Source: Papaver somniferum (Eukaryota; Streptophyta; Magnoliopsida; Ranunculales; Papaveraceae). Taken from it: a DNA stretch of 64,000 bases. Every line of letters begins with the position of its first letter. Position 1 is the stretch's first letter. The position numbers and the translations under genes were made by a program. The notes beneath the pieces are model-generated. The model did no database searches. It was not told the origin of the DNA and worked only from the letters and a program-made list of their open reading frames with translations. Shown here piece by piece: positions 23,575 through 36,244 of the stretch. The stretch is taken from the NCBI RefSeq assembly GCF_003573695.1, contig NC_039361.1, positions 93,620,643-93,684,642 of the forward strand, written 5' to 3'.

Positions 23575-26500
23575 TGTAGCACTAGTATCTTCTAACCAGG
23601 GGATTGGTTAAAGCCAACTGAAAGTAATTTAATTCTTTATAATGATTGATACTAATAAAATTCCCTACAATAATGAAGATTATCTTTGGATGTTTCCTAA
23701 AAACCCTAAAAACACTAAAGAGCCTTGAAAGAGCTCTGGGAAACTCTAAAAATCTCAGGAAAACTCCAATAAGCTTTGAAAAGCTTAAATTTAATAATAC
23801 TCTGTAGCACTGGGATCTACAAGCTAGGAGATTCGCTAAAGAATGAAAATAGCGAATCCCTACAATAGTGAAGATCAACTTTGAATGTTCTCTAAAAAGC
23901 CTTGAAAACTCTATAAAACCTTGAAAACTCTAAAAAGCCCTAAAATATCTAAAGGGCTCTGAAAAACTCTAAAAAGCTCTGAAAAAGCTTTAAGTTAATT
24001 ATATTTTGTAGCACTAGTATCTTATAGCCAGGGGATTCGTTAAAGCCAACTAAAAGTAACTTAATTCTCTATAATGAATGATACTAGCAAAATTCCCTAC
24101 AATAATGAAGATTATCTTTGGATGTTTCCTATGAACCTAAAAACACTAAGGAGCTCTGAAAAACTCTAAAAATCTCAGGAAGACTCCATTAAGCTTTGAA
24201 AAGCTTAAATTTAATAATACTCCGTAGCACTGGAATTTACAAGCTAGGAGATTCGTTAAAGAATGAAAATAGCAAATCCCTACAAGAGTGAAGATCAACT
24301 TAGAATGTTCTCTAAAAAGCCTTGAGAACTCTAAAAAACCCTTAAAACTCTAAAAAGCCTTAAAATATCTAAAGAGCTCTGAAAAACTCTAAAAAGCTCT
24401 GAAAAAGCTTTAAGTTAATTATATTTCGTACCACTAGTATCTACTAGCCAGGGGATTCGTTAAAGCCAACTGAAAGTAACTTAATTCTTTATAATGAATG
24501 ATACTTACAAAATTCCCTACAATAATGAAGATTATCTTTGGATGTTTCCTAAGAACCTAAAAACACTAAAGAGCCCTGAAAGAGCTCTGAAAAACTCTAA
24601 AAAGCTCAGGAAGACTCCAATAAGCTTTGAAAAGCTTAAATTTAATAATACTCTGTAGCACTGGGATTTACAAGCTAGGAGATTCATTAAAGAATGAAAA
24701 TAGCAAATCCCTACAAGAGTGAAGATCAACTTTGAATGTTCTCTAAAAAGCCTTGAGAACTCTAAAAAACCCTTTAAACTCTAAAAAGCCTTAAAATATC
24801 TAAAGAGCTCTGAAAATCTAAAGAGCTCTAAAAAATTCTAAAAAGCTCAGAAAAAGCTTTAAGTTAATTATATTTCGTACCACTAGTATCTACTAGCCAG
24901 GGGATTCGTTAAAGCCAACTGAAAGTAACTTAATTATTTATAATGAATGATACTAACAAAATTCCCTACAATAATGAAGATTATCTTTGGATGTTTCCTA
25001 ACAACCTAAAAACACTAAAGAGCCCTGAAAGAGCTCTGAAAAACTCTAAAAACCTCAGGAAGACTCCAATAAGCTTTGAAAAGGTTAAATTTAATAATAC
25101 TCCGTAGCACTGGGATATCCAAGCTAAAGAATGATAATAGCAAATCCTTACAATAGTGAAGATCAACTTTGAATGTTCTCTAAAAAGCCTTGAAAACTTT
25201 AAAAAACCTTGTAAACTCTAGAAACCCTAAAATTTCTAAAGAGCTATGAAAATTCTAAAGAGCTCTGAAAAACTCTAAAAAGCGCTGAAAAAGCTTTAAG
25301 TTAATTATATTTTGTAGCACTAGTATCTTCTAACCAGGGGATTGGTTAAAGCCAACTGAAAGTAATTTAATTCTTTATAATGATTGATACTAATAAAATT
25401 CCCTACAATAATGAAGATTATCTTTGGATGTTTCCTAAAAACCCTAAAAACACTAAAGAGCCTTGAAAGAGCTCTGAGAAACTCTAAAAAGCTCAGGAAA
25501 ACTCCAATAAGCTTTGAAAAGCTTAAATTTAATAATACTCTGTAGCATTGGGATCTACAAGCTAGGAGATTCGCTAAAGAATGAAAATAGCGACTCCCTA
25601 CAATAGTGAAGATCAACTTTGAATGTTCTCTAAAAAGCCTTGAAAACTCTATAAAACCTTGAAAACTCTAAAAATCCCTAAAATATCTAAAGGGCTCTGA
25701 AAAACTCTAAAAAGCTCTGAAAAAGCTTTAAGTTAATTATATTTTGTAGCACTAGTATCTTATAGCCAGGGGATTCGTTAAAGCCAACTAAAAGTAACTT
25801 AATTCTCTATAATGAATGATACTAGCAAAATTCCCTACAATAATGAAGATTATCTTTGGATGTTTCCTATGAACCTAAAAACACTAAGGAGCTCTGAAAA
25901 ACTCTAAAAATCTCAGGAAGACTCCAATAAGCTTTGAAAAGCTTAAATTTAATAATACTCCGTAGCACTGGAATTTACAAGCTAGGAGATTCGTTAAAGA
26001 ATGAAAATAGCAAATCCCTACAAGAGTGAAGATCAACTTTGAATGTTCTCTAAAAAGCCTTGAGAACTCTAAAAAACCCTTAAAACTCTAAAAAGCCTTA
26101 AAATATCTAAAGAGCTCTGAAAAACTCTAAAAAGCTCTGAAAAATCTTTAAGTTAATTATATTTCGTACCACTAGTATCTACTAGCCAGGGGATTCGTTA
26201 AAGCCAACTGAAAGTAACTTAATTATTTATAATGAATGATACTAACAAAATTCCCTACAATAATGAAGATTATCTTTGGATGTTTCCTAACAACCTAAAA
26301 ACACTAAAGAGCCCTGAAAGAGCTCTGAAAAACTCTAAAAACCTCAGGAAGACTCCAATAAGCTTTGAAAAGGTTAAATTTAATAATACTCCGTAGCACT
26401 GGGATATCCAAGCTAAAGAATGATAATAGCAAATCCTTACAATAGTGAAGATCAACTTTGAATGTTCTCTAAAAAGCCTTGAAAACTTTAAAAAACCTTG

Positions 26501-26602
26501 TAAACTCTAGAAAGCCCTAAAATTTCTAAAGAGCTATGAAAATTCCAAAGAGCTCTGAAAAACTCTAAAAACCGCTGAAAAAGCTTTAAGTTAATTATAT
26601 TT
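23575..26602 (+). repeat. Local multi-unit duplication (P-Q-R-S then P-Q-S)
   Basis: Units P (23575), Q (24007), R (24427) and S (24876) are followed by a second P (25313), Q (25745) and S (26165). P and Q repeat at a spacing of 1738 bp, S at 1289 bp. Markers are TTCTAACCAGGGGATTGG in P, CTTATAGCCAGG in Q, and AACAACC plus AAGCTAAAGAATG in S. The second set lacks R. The following unit at 26603 starts as P and changes to the GAACCTAAAAA sub-type before about 26730, so it is another hybrid. Confidence 0.8.
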
Positions 26603-28894
26603 CGTAGCAGTAGTATCTTCTAACCAGGGGATTGGTTAAAGCCAACTGAAAGTAACTTAATTCTTTATAATGATTGATACTAATAAAATTCCCTACAATA
26701 ATGAAGATTATCTTTGGATGTTTCCTAAGAACCTAAAAACACTAAAGAGCCCTGAAAGAGCTCTGAAAAACTCTAAAAAGCTCATGAAGACTCCAATATG
26801 CTTTGAAAAGCTTAAATTTAATAATACTCCGTAGCACTGGGATCTACAAGCTAGGAGATTCGTTAAAAAATGATAATAACAAATCCCTACAATAGTGAAG
26901 ATCAACTTTGAATGTTCTCTAAAAAGCCTTGAAAACTCTAAAAAACCCTGAAAACTCTAAATTACCCTAAAATTTCTAAAGAGCTCTGAACAATCTAAAG
27001 AGCTCTGAAAAACTCTAAAAAGCTCTGAAAAAGCTTTAAGTTAATTATATTTCGTAGCACTAGTATCTTCTAGCCAGGGGATTCGTTAAAGCCAACTAAA
27101 AAGTAACTTAATCTTTATAATGAATGATACTAACAAAATTCCCTACAATAATGAAGATTATCTTTGGATGTTTCCTAAAAACCCTAAAACACTAAAGAGC
27201 CCTGAAAAAGCTCTGGGAAACTCTAAAAAGCACAAGAAGACTCCAATAATCTTTAAGAAGCTTAAATTTAATAATACTCCGTAGCACTGAGATCTACAAG
27301 TTAGGAGATTCGTTAAACAATGATAATAACAAATCCCTACAATAGTGAAGATCAACTTTGAATGTTCTCTAAAAAGCCTTGAAAACTCTAAAAAAATCCT
27401 AAAAACTCTAAAAAGCCCTAAAATTTCTAAAGTGCTCTGAAAAATCTAAAGAGCTTTGAAAAACTCTAAAAAGCTCTGAAAAAGCTTTGAGTTAATTATA
27501 TTTCGTAGCACTTATATGTACTAGACAGGAGATTCATTAAAGCCAACTAAAAGTAACTTAATTCTTTATAATGAATGATACTAATAAAATTCCCTATAAT
27601 AATGAAGATTATCTTTGGATGTTTTTTAAAAACCCTAAAAACCTTAAAGAGCCCTGAAAGAGCTATGAGAAACTCTAAAAAGCTCAGGAAGACTCCAAAA
27701 AGCTTTGAAAATCTTAAATTCAATAAAACTACGTAGCACTGGGATCTACAAGCTTGGAGATTCGTTAAAGAATGATAATAACAAATCCATACAATAGTGA
27801 AGATCAACTTTGAATGTTCTCTAAAAATCCTTGAAAACTCTGAAAAACCCTGAAAACTCTAAAAAGCCCTAAAATTTCTAAAGAGCTTTGAAAAATCTAA
27901 AGAGCTCTAAAAACTCTAATAATCTCTGAAAAAGCTTTAAGTTAATTATATTTTGTAGCACTAGTATCTACTAGCCAGGGGATTCGTTAAAGCCAACTGA
28001 AAGTAACTTAATTCTTTATAATGAATGATACTAACAAAATTCCCTATAATAATGAAGATTATCTTTGGATGTTTCCTAAGAACCTAAAAACACTAAAGAG
28101 CCCTGAAAGAGCTCTGAAAAACTCTAAAAAGCTCAAGAAGACTCCAATAAGTTTTAAAAAGCTTAAATTTAAGAATTCTCTGTAGCGCTGGGATCTACAA
28201 GCTAGGAGACTCGTTAAAGAAGGATAATACCAAATCCCTACAATAGTGAAAAACAACTTTGAATGTTCTCTAAAAAGCCTTGAAAACTCTAAAAAACCCT
28301 GAAAACTCTAAAAAGCCCTCAAATATCTAAAGAGCTCTGAAAAATCTAAAGAGCTCTGAAAAACTCTAAAAAGCTCTGAAAAAGCTTTAAGTTAATTATA
28401 TCGTAGCACTAGTATGTACTAGCCAGGGGATTCGTTAAAGCCAACTAAAAGTAACTTAATTCTTTATAATGAATGATACTAACAAAATTCCCTAAAATAA
28501 TGAAGATTATCTTTGGATGTTTCCTAGAAACCGTAAAACACTAAAGAGCTCTGAAAGAGCTCTGGGAAACTCTAAAAAGCTCATGAAAACTCCAATAAGC
28601 TTTGAAAAGCTTAAATTTAATAGTACTCCGTAGCACTGGGATCTACAAGCTAGGAGATTCGCTAAAGAATGAAAATAGCAAATCCCTACAATAGTGAAGA
28701 TCAACTTTGAATGTTCTCTAAAAAACCTTGAAAAGTCTAAAAAACCTTGAAAACCCTAAAAAGCCCTAAAATATCTAAAGAGCTCTGAAAAATCTAAAGA
28801 GCTCTGAAAAAATCTCAAAATCTCTGAAAAAGCTTTAAGTTAATTATATTTTGTAGCACTAGTATCTTCTAGCCAGGGGATTCGTTAAAGCCAA

Positions 28895-28936
28895 CTAAAA
28901 GCTCTAAAAAGCTCTGAAAAAGCTTTAAGTTAATTC
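28895..28936 (+). other. Template-switch-like insertion inside a satellite unit
   Basis: In the half A starting at 28852, CCAACTAAAAG is followed not by TAACTTAATTCTCTATAATG but by CTCTAAAAAGCTCTGAAAAA, then GCTTTAAGTTAATTCTCT and TATAATG. The added piece is the normal end of a unit (end of half B) spliced into half A through the shared TTAATTCTCT-like sequence. The net gain is about 24 bp. Confidence 0.65.
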
Positions 28937-30810
28937 TCTATAATGAATGATACTAGCAAAATTCCCTACAATAATAAAGACTATCTTTGGATGTTTCCTA
29001 TGAACCTAAAAACACTAAAGAGCTCTGAAAAACTCTCAAAATCTCAGGAAGACTCCAATAAGCTTTGAAAAGCTTAAATTTAATAATACTCCGTAGCACT
29101 GGAATTTACAAGCTAGGAGATTCGTTAAAGAATGAAAATAGCAAATCCCTACAAGAGTGAAGATCAACTTTGAATGTTCTCTAAAAAGCCTTGAGAACTC
29201 TAAAAAACCCTTAAAACTCTAAAAAGCCTTAAAATATCAAGAGCTCTGAAAAATCTAAAGAGCTCTGAAAACTCTGAAAAAGCTTTAAGTTAATTATATT
29301 TCGTACCACTAGTATCTACTAGCCAGGGGATTCGTTAAAGCCAACTAAAAGTAACTTAATTTTTTATAATGAATGATACTAATAAAATTCCCTACAATAA
29401 TGAAGATTATCTTTGGATGTTTCCTAGAAACCGTAAAACACTAAAGAGCCCTGAAAGAGCTCTGAAAAACTCTAAAAAGCTCAGGAAGACTCCAATAAGC
29501 TTTGAAAAGGTTAAATTTAATAATACTCCATTGCACTGGGATCTCCAAGCTAGGATATTCGTTAAAGAATGATAATAGCAAATCCTTACAATAGTGAAGA
29601 TCAACTTTGAGTGTCTCTAAAAAGCCTTGAAAACTCTAAAAAACCCTGAAAACTCTAAAAAACCCTAAAATTTCTAAAGAGCTCTGAAAAACACTAAAAA
29701 GCTCTGAAGAAGCTTTAAGTTAATTATATTTCGTAGCACTAGTATCTTTTAGCCAGGGGATTCGTTAAAGCCAACTAAAAGTAACTTAATTCTTTATAAT
29801 GAATGATACTAACAAAATTCCCTACAATAATGAAGATTATCTTTGGATGTTTCCTAAAAACCCTAAAATACTAAAGAGCCCTGAAAGAGCTCTGGGAAAC
29901 TCTAAAAAGCTCAGGAAGACTCCAATAAGCTTTAAAAAGCTTAAATTTAATAATACTCCGTAGCACTAGGATCTACAAGTTAGGAGATTCGTTAAAGAAT
30001 GATTATAACAAATACCTACAATAGTGAAGATCAACTTTGAATGTTCTCTAAAAAGCCTTGAAAACTCTAAAAAATCCTGAAAACTCTAAAAAGCCCTAAA
30101 ATTTCTAAAGAGCTCTGAAAAATCTAAAGAGATTTGAAAAACTCTAAAAAGCTCTGAAAAAGCTTTGAGTTAATTATATTTCGTAGCACTAGTATGTACT
30201 AGCCAGGGGATTCATTAAAACCAACTAAAAGAAACTTAATTCTTTAAAATGAATGATACTAACAAAATTCCCTACAATAATGAGATTATCTCTGGATGTT
30301 TTTTAAAAAACCCTAAAAACACAAAATACCCCTGAAAGAGCTATGAGAAACTCTAAAAAGCTCAGGAAGACTCCAAAAAGCTTTGAAAAGTTTAAATTTA
30401 ATAAAACTCCGTAGCACTGGGATCTACAAGCTTGGAGATTCGTTAAAGAATGATAATAACAAATCCCTACAATAGTGAAGATCAACTTTGAATGTTCTCT
30501 AAAAAGGCTTGAAAACTCTAAAAAAAACCTGAAAAACTCTAAAAAGCCATAAAATTTCTAAAGAGCTCTGAAAAATATAAAGATCTCTGAAAAACTCTAA
30601 AAATCTCTGAAAAAGCTTTAAGTTAATTATATTTCGTAGCACTAGTATCTACTAGCTAGGGGATTCGTTAAAGCCAACTGAAAGTAATTTAATTCTTTAT
30701 AATAAATGATACTAACTAAATTCCTTATAATAATGAAGATTATCTTTGGATGTTTTTTAAAAACCCTAAAGAGCCCTGGAAGAGCTATGAGAAACTCTAA
30801 AAAGCTCAAA

Positions 30811-32409
30811 TTTTTCAAAATGGTTGTAGTAATAGTGGTAAAACTGGGTCTTTTCAGACTTGTGAAGAAAATAATTTTTTAGATTCAAATTAAAAATAAA
30901 AGATAAAACAAATTCAAAATTATGTAAATATTATGGAAATACCAGGGTTTAGGATTTCACCATTCACCAAAATTCATGTGATTCAATAATAATTATTATC
31001 ATGCAATTCTAGACATTATAATTCAAATCAAAAACAATTGTGATTCTAATCATTACCTAAATCAGATTTTCAAAACATCCATTGTTAATCGCAAGCATGA
31101 AATATCAAAAGCAATAAACCAAGCATATTTCATCAAGAGAAAACACAATTAATTAATAAAAATCATTTTTTCAATTTTCATTCGGTGCAATTAATCATAA
31201 AAGGATTGCATAAATAAATTTAAATGAATTTTACCACATAACTTTTGGAAGAATGGCTTCCTCCATCACCCCTAGGATTGGGTTTAGCTCCTCATCCCAA
31301 AAACACACTCACAAGATAAATTCATGGCTAAAATAGGTGTTTTTATTGATTTATATAAGATGAAACAGGAATTAGCAACGCTGTAGAAGTGTTACAGCGT
31401 CACTGTTACAAAGGGGTAAGTGCTATTGAAGACTGATGTAAACGATAAGCCTTTACTGCTGTAAAAGAATGACACTGGTATTGTTATTTAAGACTGCTAA
31501 AGAACGACTGACTATGTGAGTCTGTTCTTCATGTTCTTGAAGCTCTTCAATGGCAGCAGCAGCAGCAGCACTATCTTCTCTGTAATCGCTTCTCCTCGGC
31601 TCTCTTGGACTCTAAACTCTCTCCTAAGGTTTTCTAACCCTTCTATGATGTAAACACAGCTATTTATAGCTATACAACTCCCTATAAACTCGATCAAATC
31701 CGAGAATAATCTCATTATTCTTCTTGGGAAGTTTGGAGAAAAATCACTTTCATGTTGATTCACGTGGTTCTGTTGGCTATTCTCTCGTATCTAAACTATT
31801 CTCTGACTTGGAATGAACTGAATTGGTATATATCCACGCAAGAATATCCCATAAATCTCTCTGACCAATCCCAAACCCTAAACAGAGAAGTCGTATCCTG
31901 TTGGGACTTTGATCAATTATTCCGACTTATCCAGCCCAATTGGATGGGTCTAGACGATTGCATTATGCCTGTTATGTCTTCTAGAGTCCGTAGGTACCAA
32001 ATACACCCGTTTAATCTCCTCAGAACTCGCTAAGAATTCAACTCCAAAACTGTTGTCGCTGCAGCCAATTCTTCCCGCCAATTTTTGTTTTGAATTTTGA
32101 AGATGACCTCCCCCTATCCAGTTCCGGTGTCCCTTTAGTACATGCCCTGAAATGGGGTGCCCCTTATCCAAATTAGCGGTGCCTTTAGCAATTCTTCTGG
32201 GATGTTTTCTGCACTTTTTCAGGGTTCCTCCGGGGTATTTCCGGTACACTATCAAAGGCAATCCAAGGGCCACATTTTTAGCCAATTTTGCCGCAAAGCC
32301 TTATTTATCCAAAAACACCTACAAAAGCATAAAAGACCATAATAAGTACAAAACCTAGCACTATAATGTATACAAATGAGATATATTAAACACATAAATG
32401 TGTCTATCA
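30811..32409 (-). repeat. 3' LTR of the Athila-type element
   Basis: 1599 bp aligning end to end with 39916-41515. On the minus strand it starts with TGATAGACACATTTATGTGT (from 32409) directly after the polypurine tract. Its other end should read CCATCA but stops about 6 bp short: satellite AAGCTCAA abuts TTTTTCAAAATGG at about 30810. A TATAAATA box on the minus strand (31661-31668) marks a likely promoter, and AATAAA at 31342-31347 is a possible poly(A) signal. It differs from the other LTR by scattered substitutions, an extended (AGC)n run near 31551 and the lack of a 9-bp duplication found near 40020. Confidence 0.92.
31661..31668 (-). promoter_or_regulatory. TATA box in the 3' LTR
   Basis: TATAAATA on the minus strand, about 745 bp from the 5' end of the LTR, a plausible U3 core promoter. 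The same box is at 40767-40774 in the other LTR. Confidence 0.5.
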
Positions 32410-32425
32410 AATACCCCCAAACTTA
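32410..32425 (-). promoter_or_regulatory. Polypurine tract next to the 3' LTR
   Basis: The minus strand reads AATAAGTTTGGGGGTATT immediately before the LTR start TGATAG. This is the expected place and composition for the plus-strand primer of reverse transcription. The other copy has AAGTTTGGGGGTTTT at 41516-41531. Confidence 0.8.
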
Positions 32426-33550
32426 TTATTTTCTAGTTCCGAGCAAATCAAAACTACAAAATAAAATCCTAATCACTGTCGCAGGCATCGTCGATTGCAT
32501 TTAGCGTATGCAATAAGACTTTAAACCCCTAGGTGGCCCTAGTGGCCGAGTTATAGTCTCGGGAGGGCTTACCAGAGATATACCCACAAAATCTTTACTC
32601 CATACCCTAGCTATCTACGCAGAACCTCGGAAAGCACTAAAGAACCTCCTTGGTTGGCATACTTATTGATTATTGGAGGAAGTACCCTGATGCGAAATTC
32701 CAATTGATGTACACAAGTTTGCACTCAAGCATACTAAAATTCATATACAGTGACAGAGCTCTACTCAGATAGTTTCTGGACATCATAAACCGGAGTCAAC
32801 CAATCACATGGATAGATTAAGAAGGTGGATGTACATGGATGATGTTGACTAAGGTGAACCTATCCTAATGGACTGAGATATTGGTATTGACTAATATCAA
32901 CACACTGGCATATACAAGGGAACCAGTGGTCGATAATCCTAACTCTAGGTCAACTCAGCTGGCATATACAAGGGTACCAGTGGTCGACTTTATTGTATTT
33001 ATTCCGGTTGGTCTGGTGGTCTGGCCTCAATTTTTCAATTTTTTTTTTTTTTTTTTTGAATCTCAGTCACTCTATTTCACCCTAGTAATGGTAAAAATAA
33101 AACAAAAAGAAGTGATCAGGATTCTTTCGATGTTTCCATCACGAGGATATGACGAAACTACCATGTTTTTTTTCTAACACCTGAGCTGTGTGCTTTTATG
33201 AATAGACTCTATAGATGTTTCCATCTAGTCCGATTGGTTCCTCAACTCCTAAAACCAAAATGCTTACATCCACTTAGATTGGATAGTGCCCTCCTTAATA
33301 ACGATAAATTTCTAGGTTCTGGAGTTTATTTATTACAACTTAAAACTAACAAAAAGTTTCTTCCCCACCCCCAAACTTAAATCTAACATTGTCCTTAATG
33401 TTTCTAATGAAAGAGCAATACCAAAAGAATAATAACACAAGGCAAAGATAAAGAGTGAAGTTGGAAAGATAGTACCTGGGTAAAGCGTAACAATCCTTCT
33501 ACTGAGACTAAGGAAGAAAGTAATAAACAACATACAAACCGCCTCGATGG
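32426..33550 (-). other. 3' untranslated region of the element, no env ORF
   Basis: About 1.1 kb between the pol stop and the polypurine tract. I see no long minus-strand ORF, although many Athila elements carry an env-like ORF here. A second polypurine-like tract (minus TTTGGGGGTGGGGAAGAAAC, about 33356-33375) lies shortly after pol. A run of 19 T on the plus strand (33039-33057) and its flanks are absent from the second copy, which reads CTATTTCAGTCACTC at 42126-42140. The same region in that copy (41532-42622) also lacks env, so the absence is a feature of the lineage. Confidence 0.75.
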
Positions 33551-36220
33551 TCAATCAAGGGTAAACAGGGTCCTCCAGAGGGACCCCACAACATCACCTG
33601 TAGGCAAGGTCTCCAAAAAGGGTTTCAATATCTGACCGTTAACCTTCGAAGAACTACTACCATCCGGTGACTCCATTTCCACAGCTCCATGAGGAAAAAC
33701 AGTGCGAACAATAAAAGGACCCGTCCACCGAGAACGCAACTTCTCAGGGAAAAGATGTAAGCGGGTATCATACAGAAGAACTTTTTGACCTGGAGAAAAT
33801 TTCTTTCTTAGGATATTCCTATCATGCACAAGTATCATTTTTTTCTTGTACTCCTTCGCACTATCATACGCATCTCTACGAATCTCTTCCAACTCATTGA
33901 GATGGAGTTTCCTATGGGCTCCTGCCTTGTCAAGTGAAAACTTTAACTGCTTAATAGCCCAATAGGCTCTATGATCTAACTCAACATGCAGGTGACATGC
34001 CTTTCCAAGTACTAAACGATAAGGTGACATTCCAATGGGTGTTTTAAACGCAGTACGGTAAGCCCATAACGCATCAGTAAGCCTCGACGACCAGTCTTTC
34101 CTATTAGGATTAACTGTTTTCTCTAAAATATGTTTAATTTCCCTATTGGAAACCTCTACCTGACCACTAGTTTGTGGATGATACGGGGTAGCTACCTTAT
34201 GTGTAATACCATATTTCTTCATCAAGAGCCTAAAAGGTCCATCACAAAAGTGCGACCCTCCATCACTAATTATAGCTCGCGGTGTACCAAAACGTGGAAG
34301 TATGTTTTCTTTCAAGAACTCTATCACAACCCTATGGTCATTTTTTTTACACGCAACCGCCTTAATCCACTTAGAGACATAGTCTACAGCGACAAGGATG
34401 TATATATTACCAAAAGAATTAGGGAACGGACCCATAAAGTCAATACACCACATATCAAAGACCTCAACTATTAAAATCGGGTTCAAGGGCATCATGTTCC
34501 TGCGGGAAATGGTTCCTAATTTCTGGCAACGTGCACAAGTGGCACAATAATTGTGGGAGTCTTTAAACAATGACGGCCAATAGAATCCACACTGTAATAT
34601 CTTAGCAGCAGTCTTCTTAGCACTAAAGTGACCCCCACAAGCATGATCATGACAAAAGGAAATAATACTGGACTGGTCACTCTCCGGTATACATCTCCTA
34701 ATAATCTGATATGGGCAATACTTAAAAAAATAAGGATCATCCCAAAAGAAGTGCTTAACCTCGGCTAAAAACCTAGAACGATCTTGTTTACCCCAATGTT
34801 GGGGCATTCGACCAGTAACAAGATAGTTCACTATATTCGCATACCAAGGTGATTGGGTGACAAGGAACAGTTGTTCATCAGGAAAGCTATCCATTATAGG
34901 AAGGGAATCATTTGGGGAACTAACAACTAGCCTAGACAAGTGATCTGCTACTACATTTTCTGCGCCCTTTTTGTCTCTAATGTCTGGAGAAAATTCTTGC
35001 AACAATAGGATCCATCTAATCAATCTAGGTTTGGTATCCTTCTTAGACAAAAGGTATTTCAAAGAAGCATGATCAGTATATATTACGATCTTAGAACCTA
35101 AGAGATAGGGTCTAAACTTGTCTAGAGCAAACACGATGGCTAAAAGTTCTTTCTCAGTAGTGGTATAATTCAACTGGGCTTCATTCAGAGTTTTGCTAGC
35201 ATAGTAAATCACATGAAGTAATTTGTTTTCTCGTTGACCTAACACAACACCAATAGCATAATCTGAAGCATCACACATGATCTCAAATGGTAGGTTCCAG
35301 TTGGGTGCCTGGACTATGGGGGCAGTAGTGAGTAAAGTCTTAAGCTTCTCAAAAGCCTCTAAACAAGCATCATCAAAGACAAACTTAACGTCTTTTGCAA
35401 GCAAATTGCAAAGAGGTCTAGAAATTAAGCTAAAATCCTTAATGAATCGACGATAAAAACCTGCATGCCCTAAGATTGACCTAATATCTCTTACGGTTTT
35501 TGGGACCTGTAAAGTCTTAATAAGATCAACTTTGGCTTTATCTACCTCTATACCCTTAGAAGATACGATGTGCCCTAAAACAATTCCTGAACGAACCATG
35601 AAGTGACATTTATCCCAATTAAGCACTAAATTTTTCTCCTTACACCTAGTCAAAACTAATGACAAATGATGCAAGCACTCATCAAAAGACGAACCAAACA
35701 CAGAAAAGTCATCCATAAAGACCTCTAAGAACCGTTCTACCATATCAGAAAATATGCTCATCATGCAACGTTGAAAAGTTGCAGGGGCATTACAAAGTCC
35801 AAAAGGCATGCGTCTATACGCAAAGGTACAAAAGGGACAGGTAAAAGTGGTTTTCTCTTGGTCTTCTGGGGCAATAACGATCTGATTATATCCCGAGTAG
35901 CCATCTAAGAAGCAATAGTGTCTATGTCCAGCTAATCTCTCTAGCATTTGGTCGATGAAAGGAAGGGGAAAGTGGTCCTTCCTAGTGACCTTGTTCAATT
36001 TCCTATAGTCAATACACACACGCCAACCCGTGGTCACTCGGGTTGGGATTAATTCATTGTCATCATTCTGGACTACAGTAATACCGGATTTCTTGGGGAC
36101 AACCTGAACGGGGCTGACCCACTTACTGTCTGAAATGGGGTAGATAATGCCTGCATCTAACAACTTAAGAACCTCATTTCGTACTACTTCTTTCATATTG
36201 GGGTTTAGTCGACGTTGCAT
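33551..36220 (-). CDS. pol: Athila-type pol: reverse transcriptase, RNase H and integrase
   Basis: An open frame of 889 codons. Reverse transcriptase covers about residues 10-235, with D106 in FLDGYSG and the catalytic FMDD at 168-171. RNase H covers about 312-430, with D317, the TEKE glutamates at 356-358, D383 and D426. The integrase zinc finger has H524, H531, C562 and C565. The integrase core has D594, D653 and E689 with the exact 35-residue D-E spacing. The C-terminal GPF motif RWTGPFIV is at 831-838, and there is no chromodomain. The first Met is probably not the true start: the same frame continues upstream through a TAG at 36245-36247 into protease. The last residues are shifted by a 1-bp deletion at about 33585 relative to the second copy, where the frame ends [11 protein letters not shown]. 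The product would copy and integrate the element's RNA in cytoplasmic particles. Confidence 0.95.
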   Translation of the reverse strand: MQRRLNPNMKEVVRNEVLKLLDAGIIYPISDSKWVSPVQVVPKKSGITVVQNDDNELIPTRVTTGWRVCIDYRKLNKVTRKDHFPLPFIDQMLERLAGHRHYCFLDGYSGYNQIVIAPEDQEKTTFTCPFCTFAYRRMPFGLCNAPATFQRCMMSIFSDMVERFLEVFMDDFSVFGSSFDECLHHLSLVLTRCKEKNLVLNWDKCHFMVRSGIVLGHIVSSKGIEVDKAKVDLIKTLQVPKTVRDIRSILGHAGFYRRFIKDFSLISRPLCNLLAKDVKFVFDDACLEAFEKLKTLLTTAPIVQAPNWNLPFEIMCDASDYAIGVVLGQRENKLLHVIYYASKTLNEAQLNYTTTEKELLAIVFALDKFRPYLLGSKIVIYTDHASLKYLLSKKDTKPRLIRWILLLQEFSPDIRDKKGAENVVADHLSRLVVSSPNDSLPIMDSFPDEQLFLVTQSPWYANIVNYLVTGRMPQHWGKQDRSRFLAEVKHFFWDDPYFFKYCPYQIIRRCIPESDQSSIISFCHDHACGGHFSAKKTAAKILQCGFYWPSLFKDSHNYCATCARCQKLGTISRRNMMPLNPILIVEVFDMWCIDFMGPFPNSFGNIYILVAVDYVSKWIKAVACKKNDHRVVIEFLKENILPRFGTPRAIISDGGSHFCDGPFRLLMKKYGITHKVATPYHPQTSGQVEVSNREIKHILEKTVNPNRKDWSSRLTDALWAYRTAFKTPIGMSPYRLVLGKACHLHVELDHRAYWAIKQLKFSLDKAGAHRKLHLNELEEIRRDAYDSAKEYKKKMILVHDRNILRKKFSPGQKVLLYDTRLHLFPEKLRSRWTGPFIVRTVFPHGAVEMESPDGSSSSKVNGQILKPFLETLPTGDVVGSLWRTLFTLD

Positions 36221-36244
36221 CTCCCTAGAAAGTTTGGTGTCTTC

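Larger units (their letters stand above)
1..30809 (+). repeat. Satellite array, first block (about 450-bp unit, head to tail)
   Basis: An uninterrupted run of about 69 head-to-tail units of 370-455 bp, all in one orientation. Each unit can be phased on a box reading CGTAGCACTAGTATCTACTA near its start, for example at 44, 495, 947, 1398 and 1821. The composition is very AT-rich, with recurrent CTCTAAAAAG, CTCTGAAAAA and CCCTAAAA words. No gene interrupts it. The left part (to about 17760) is a homogenised higher-order repeat and the right part is diverged units. I do not recognise the family. The location (centromeric, pericentromeric or subtelomeric) cannot be decided from this window. Confidence 0.97.
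17761..30809 (+). repeat. Diverged satellite units
   Basis: About 30 units with starts near 17849, 18269, 18681, 19132, 19582, 19994, 20417, 20867, 21337, 21787, 22237, 22675, 23125, 23575, 24007, 24427, 24876, 25313, 25745, 26165, 26603, 27053, 27504, 27954, 28402, 28852, 29302, 29732, 30182 and 30635. They belong to the same family and orientation as the HOR block but differ from one another by many substitutions and small indels. At least two sub-types can be told apart by GTTTCCTAAGAACCTAAAAA versus GTTTTTTAAAAACCCTAAAA after the GGATG motif. No long-range HOR is seen here beyond the local duplication at 23575-26602. The last unit is cut at 30809 by the retroelement. Confidence 0.9.

Noticed and set aside
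51..30485. Many 60-103 codon minus-strand ORFs in the satellite as protein-coding genes
   Set aside because: They follow the repeat register exactly, differ by ordinary satellite substitutions and indels, are often broken by single-base indels in neighbouring units, and match no known domain. They are treated as by-products of repeat composition.
1..30809. CRISPR array
   Set aside because: Repeats and intervening sequences are both part of a long tandem unit. There are no short identical direct repeats with unique spacers, and the context is a plant genome.
31752..32358. Short plus- and minus-strand ORFs inside the LTRs (also 40628-41469)
   Set aside because: They lie in U3, R and U5 of a non-coding LTR, overlap one another on both strands and differ by indels between the two LTRs.
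32426..33550. An env-like gene between pol and the 3' LTR
   Set aside because: No minus-strand ORF longer than about 73 codons is present, and none shows a membrane-protein pattern. The second copy lacks one as well.
34130..34474. A 114-codon plus-strand ORF opposite the integrase
   Set aside because: It is a shadow of the conserved pol frame on the minus strand.
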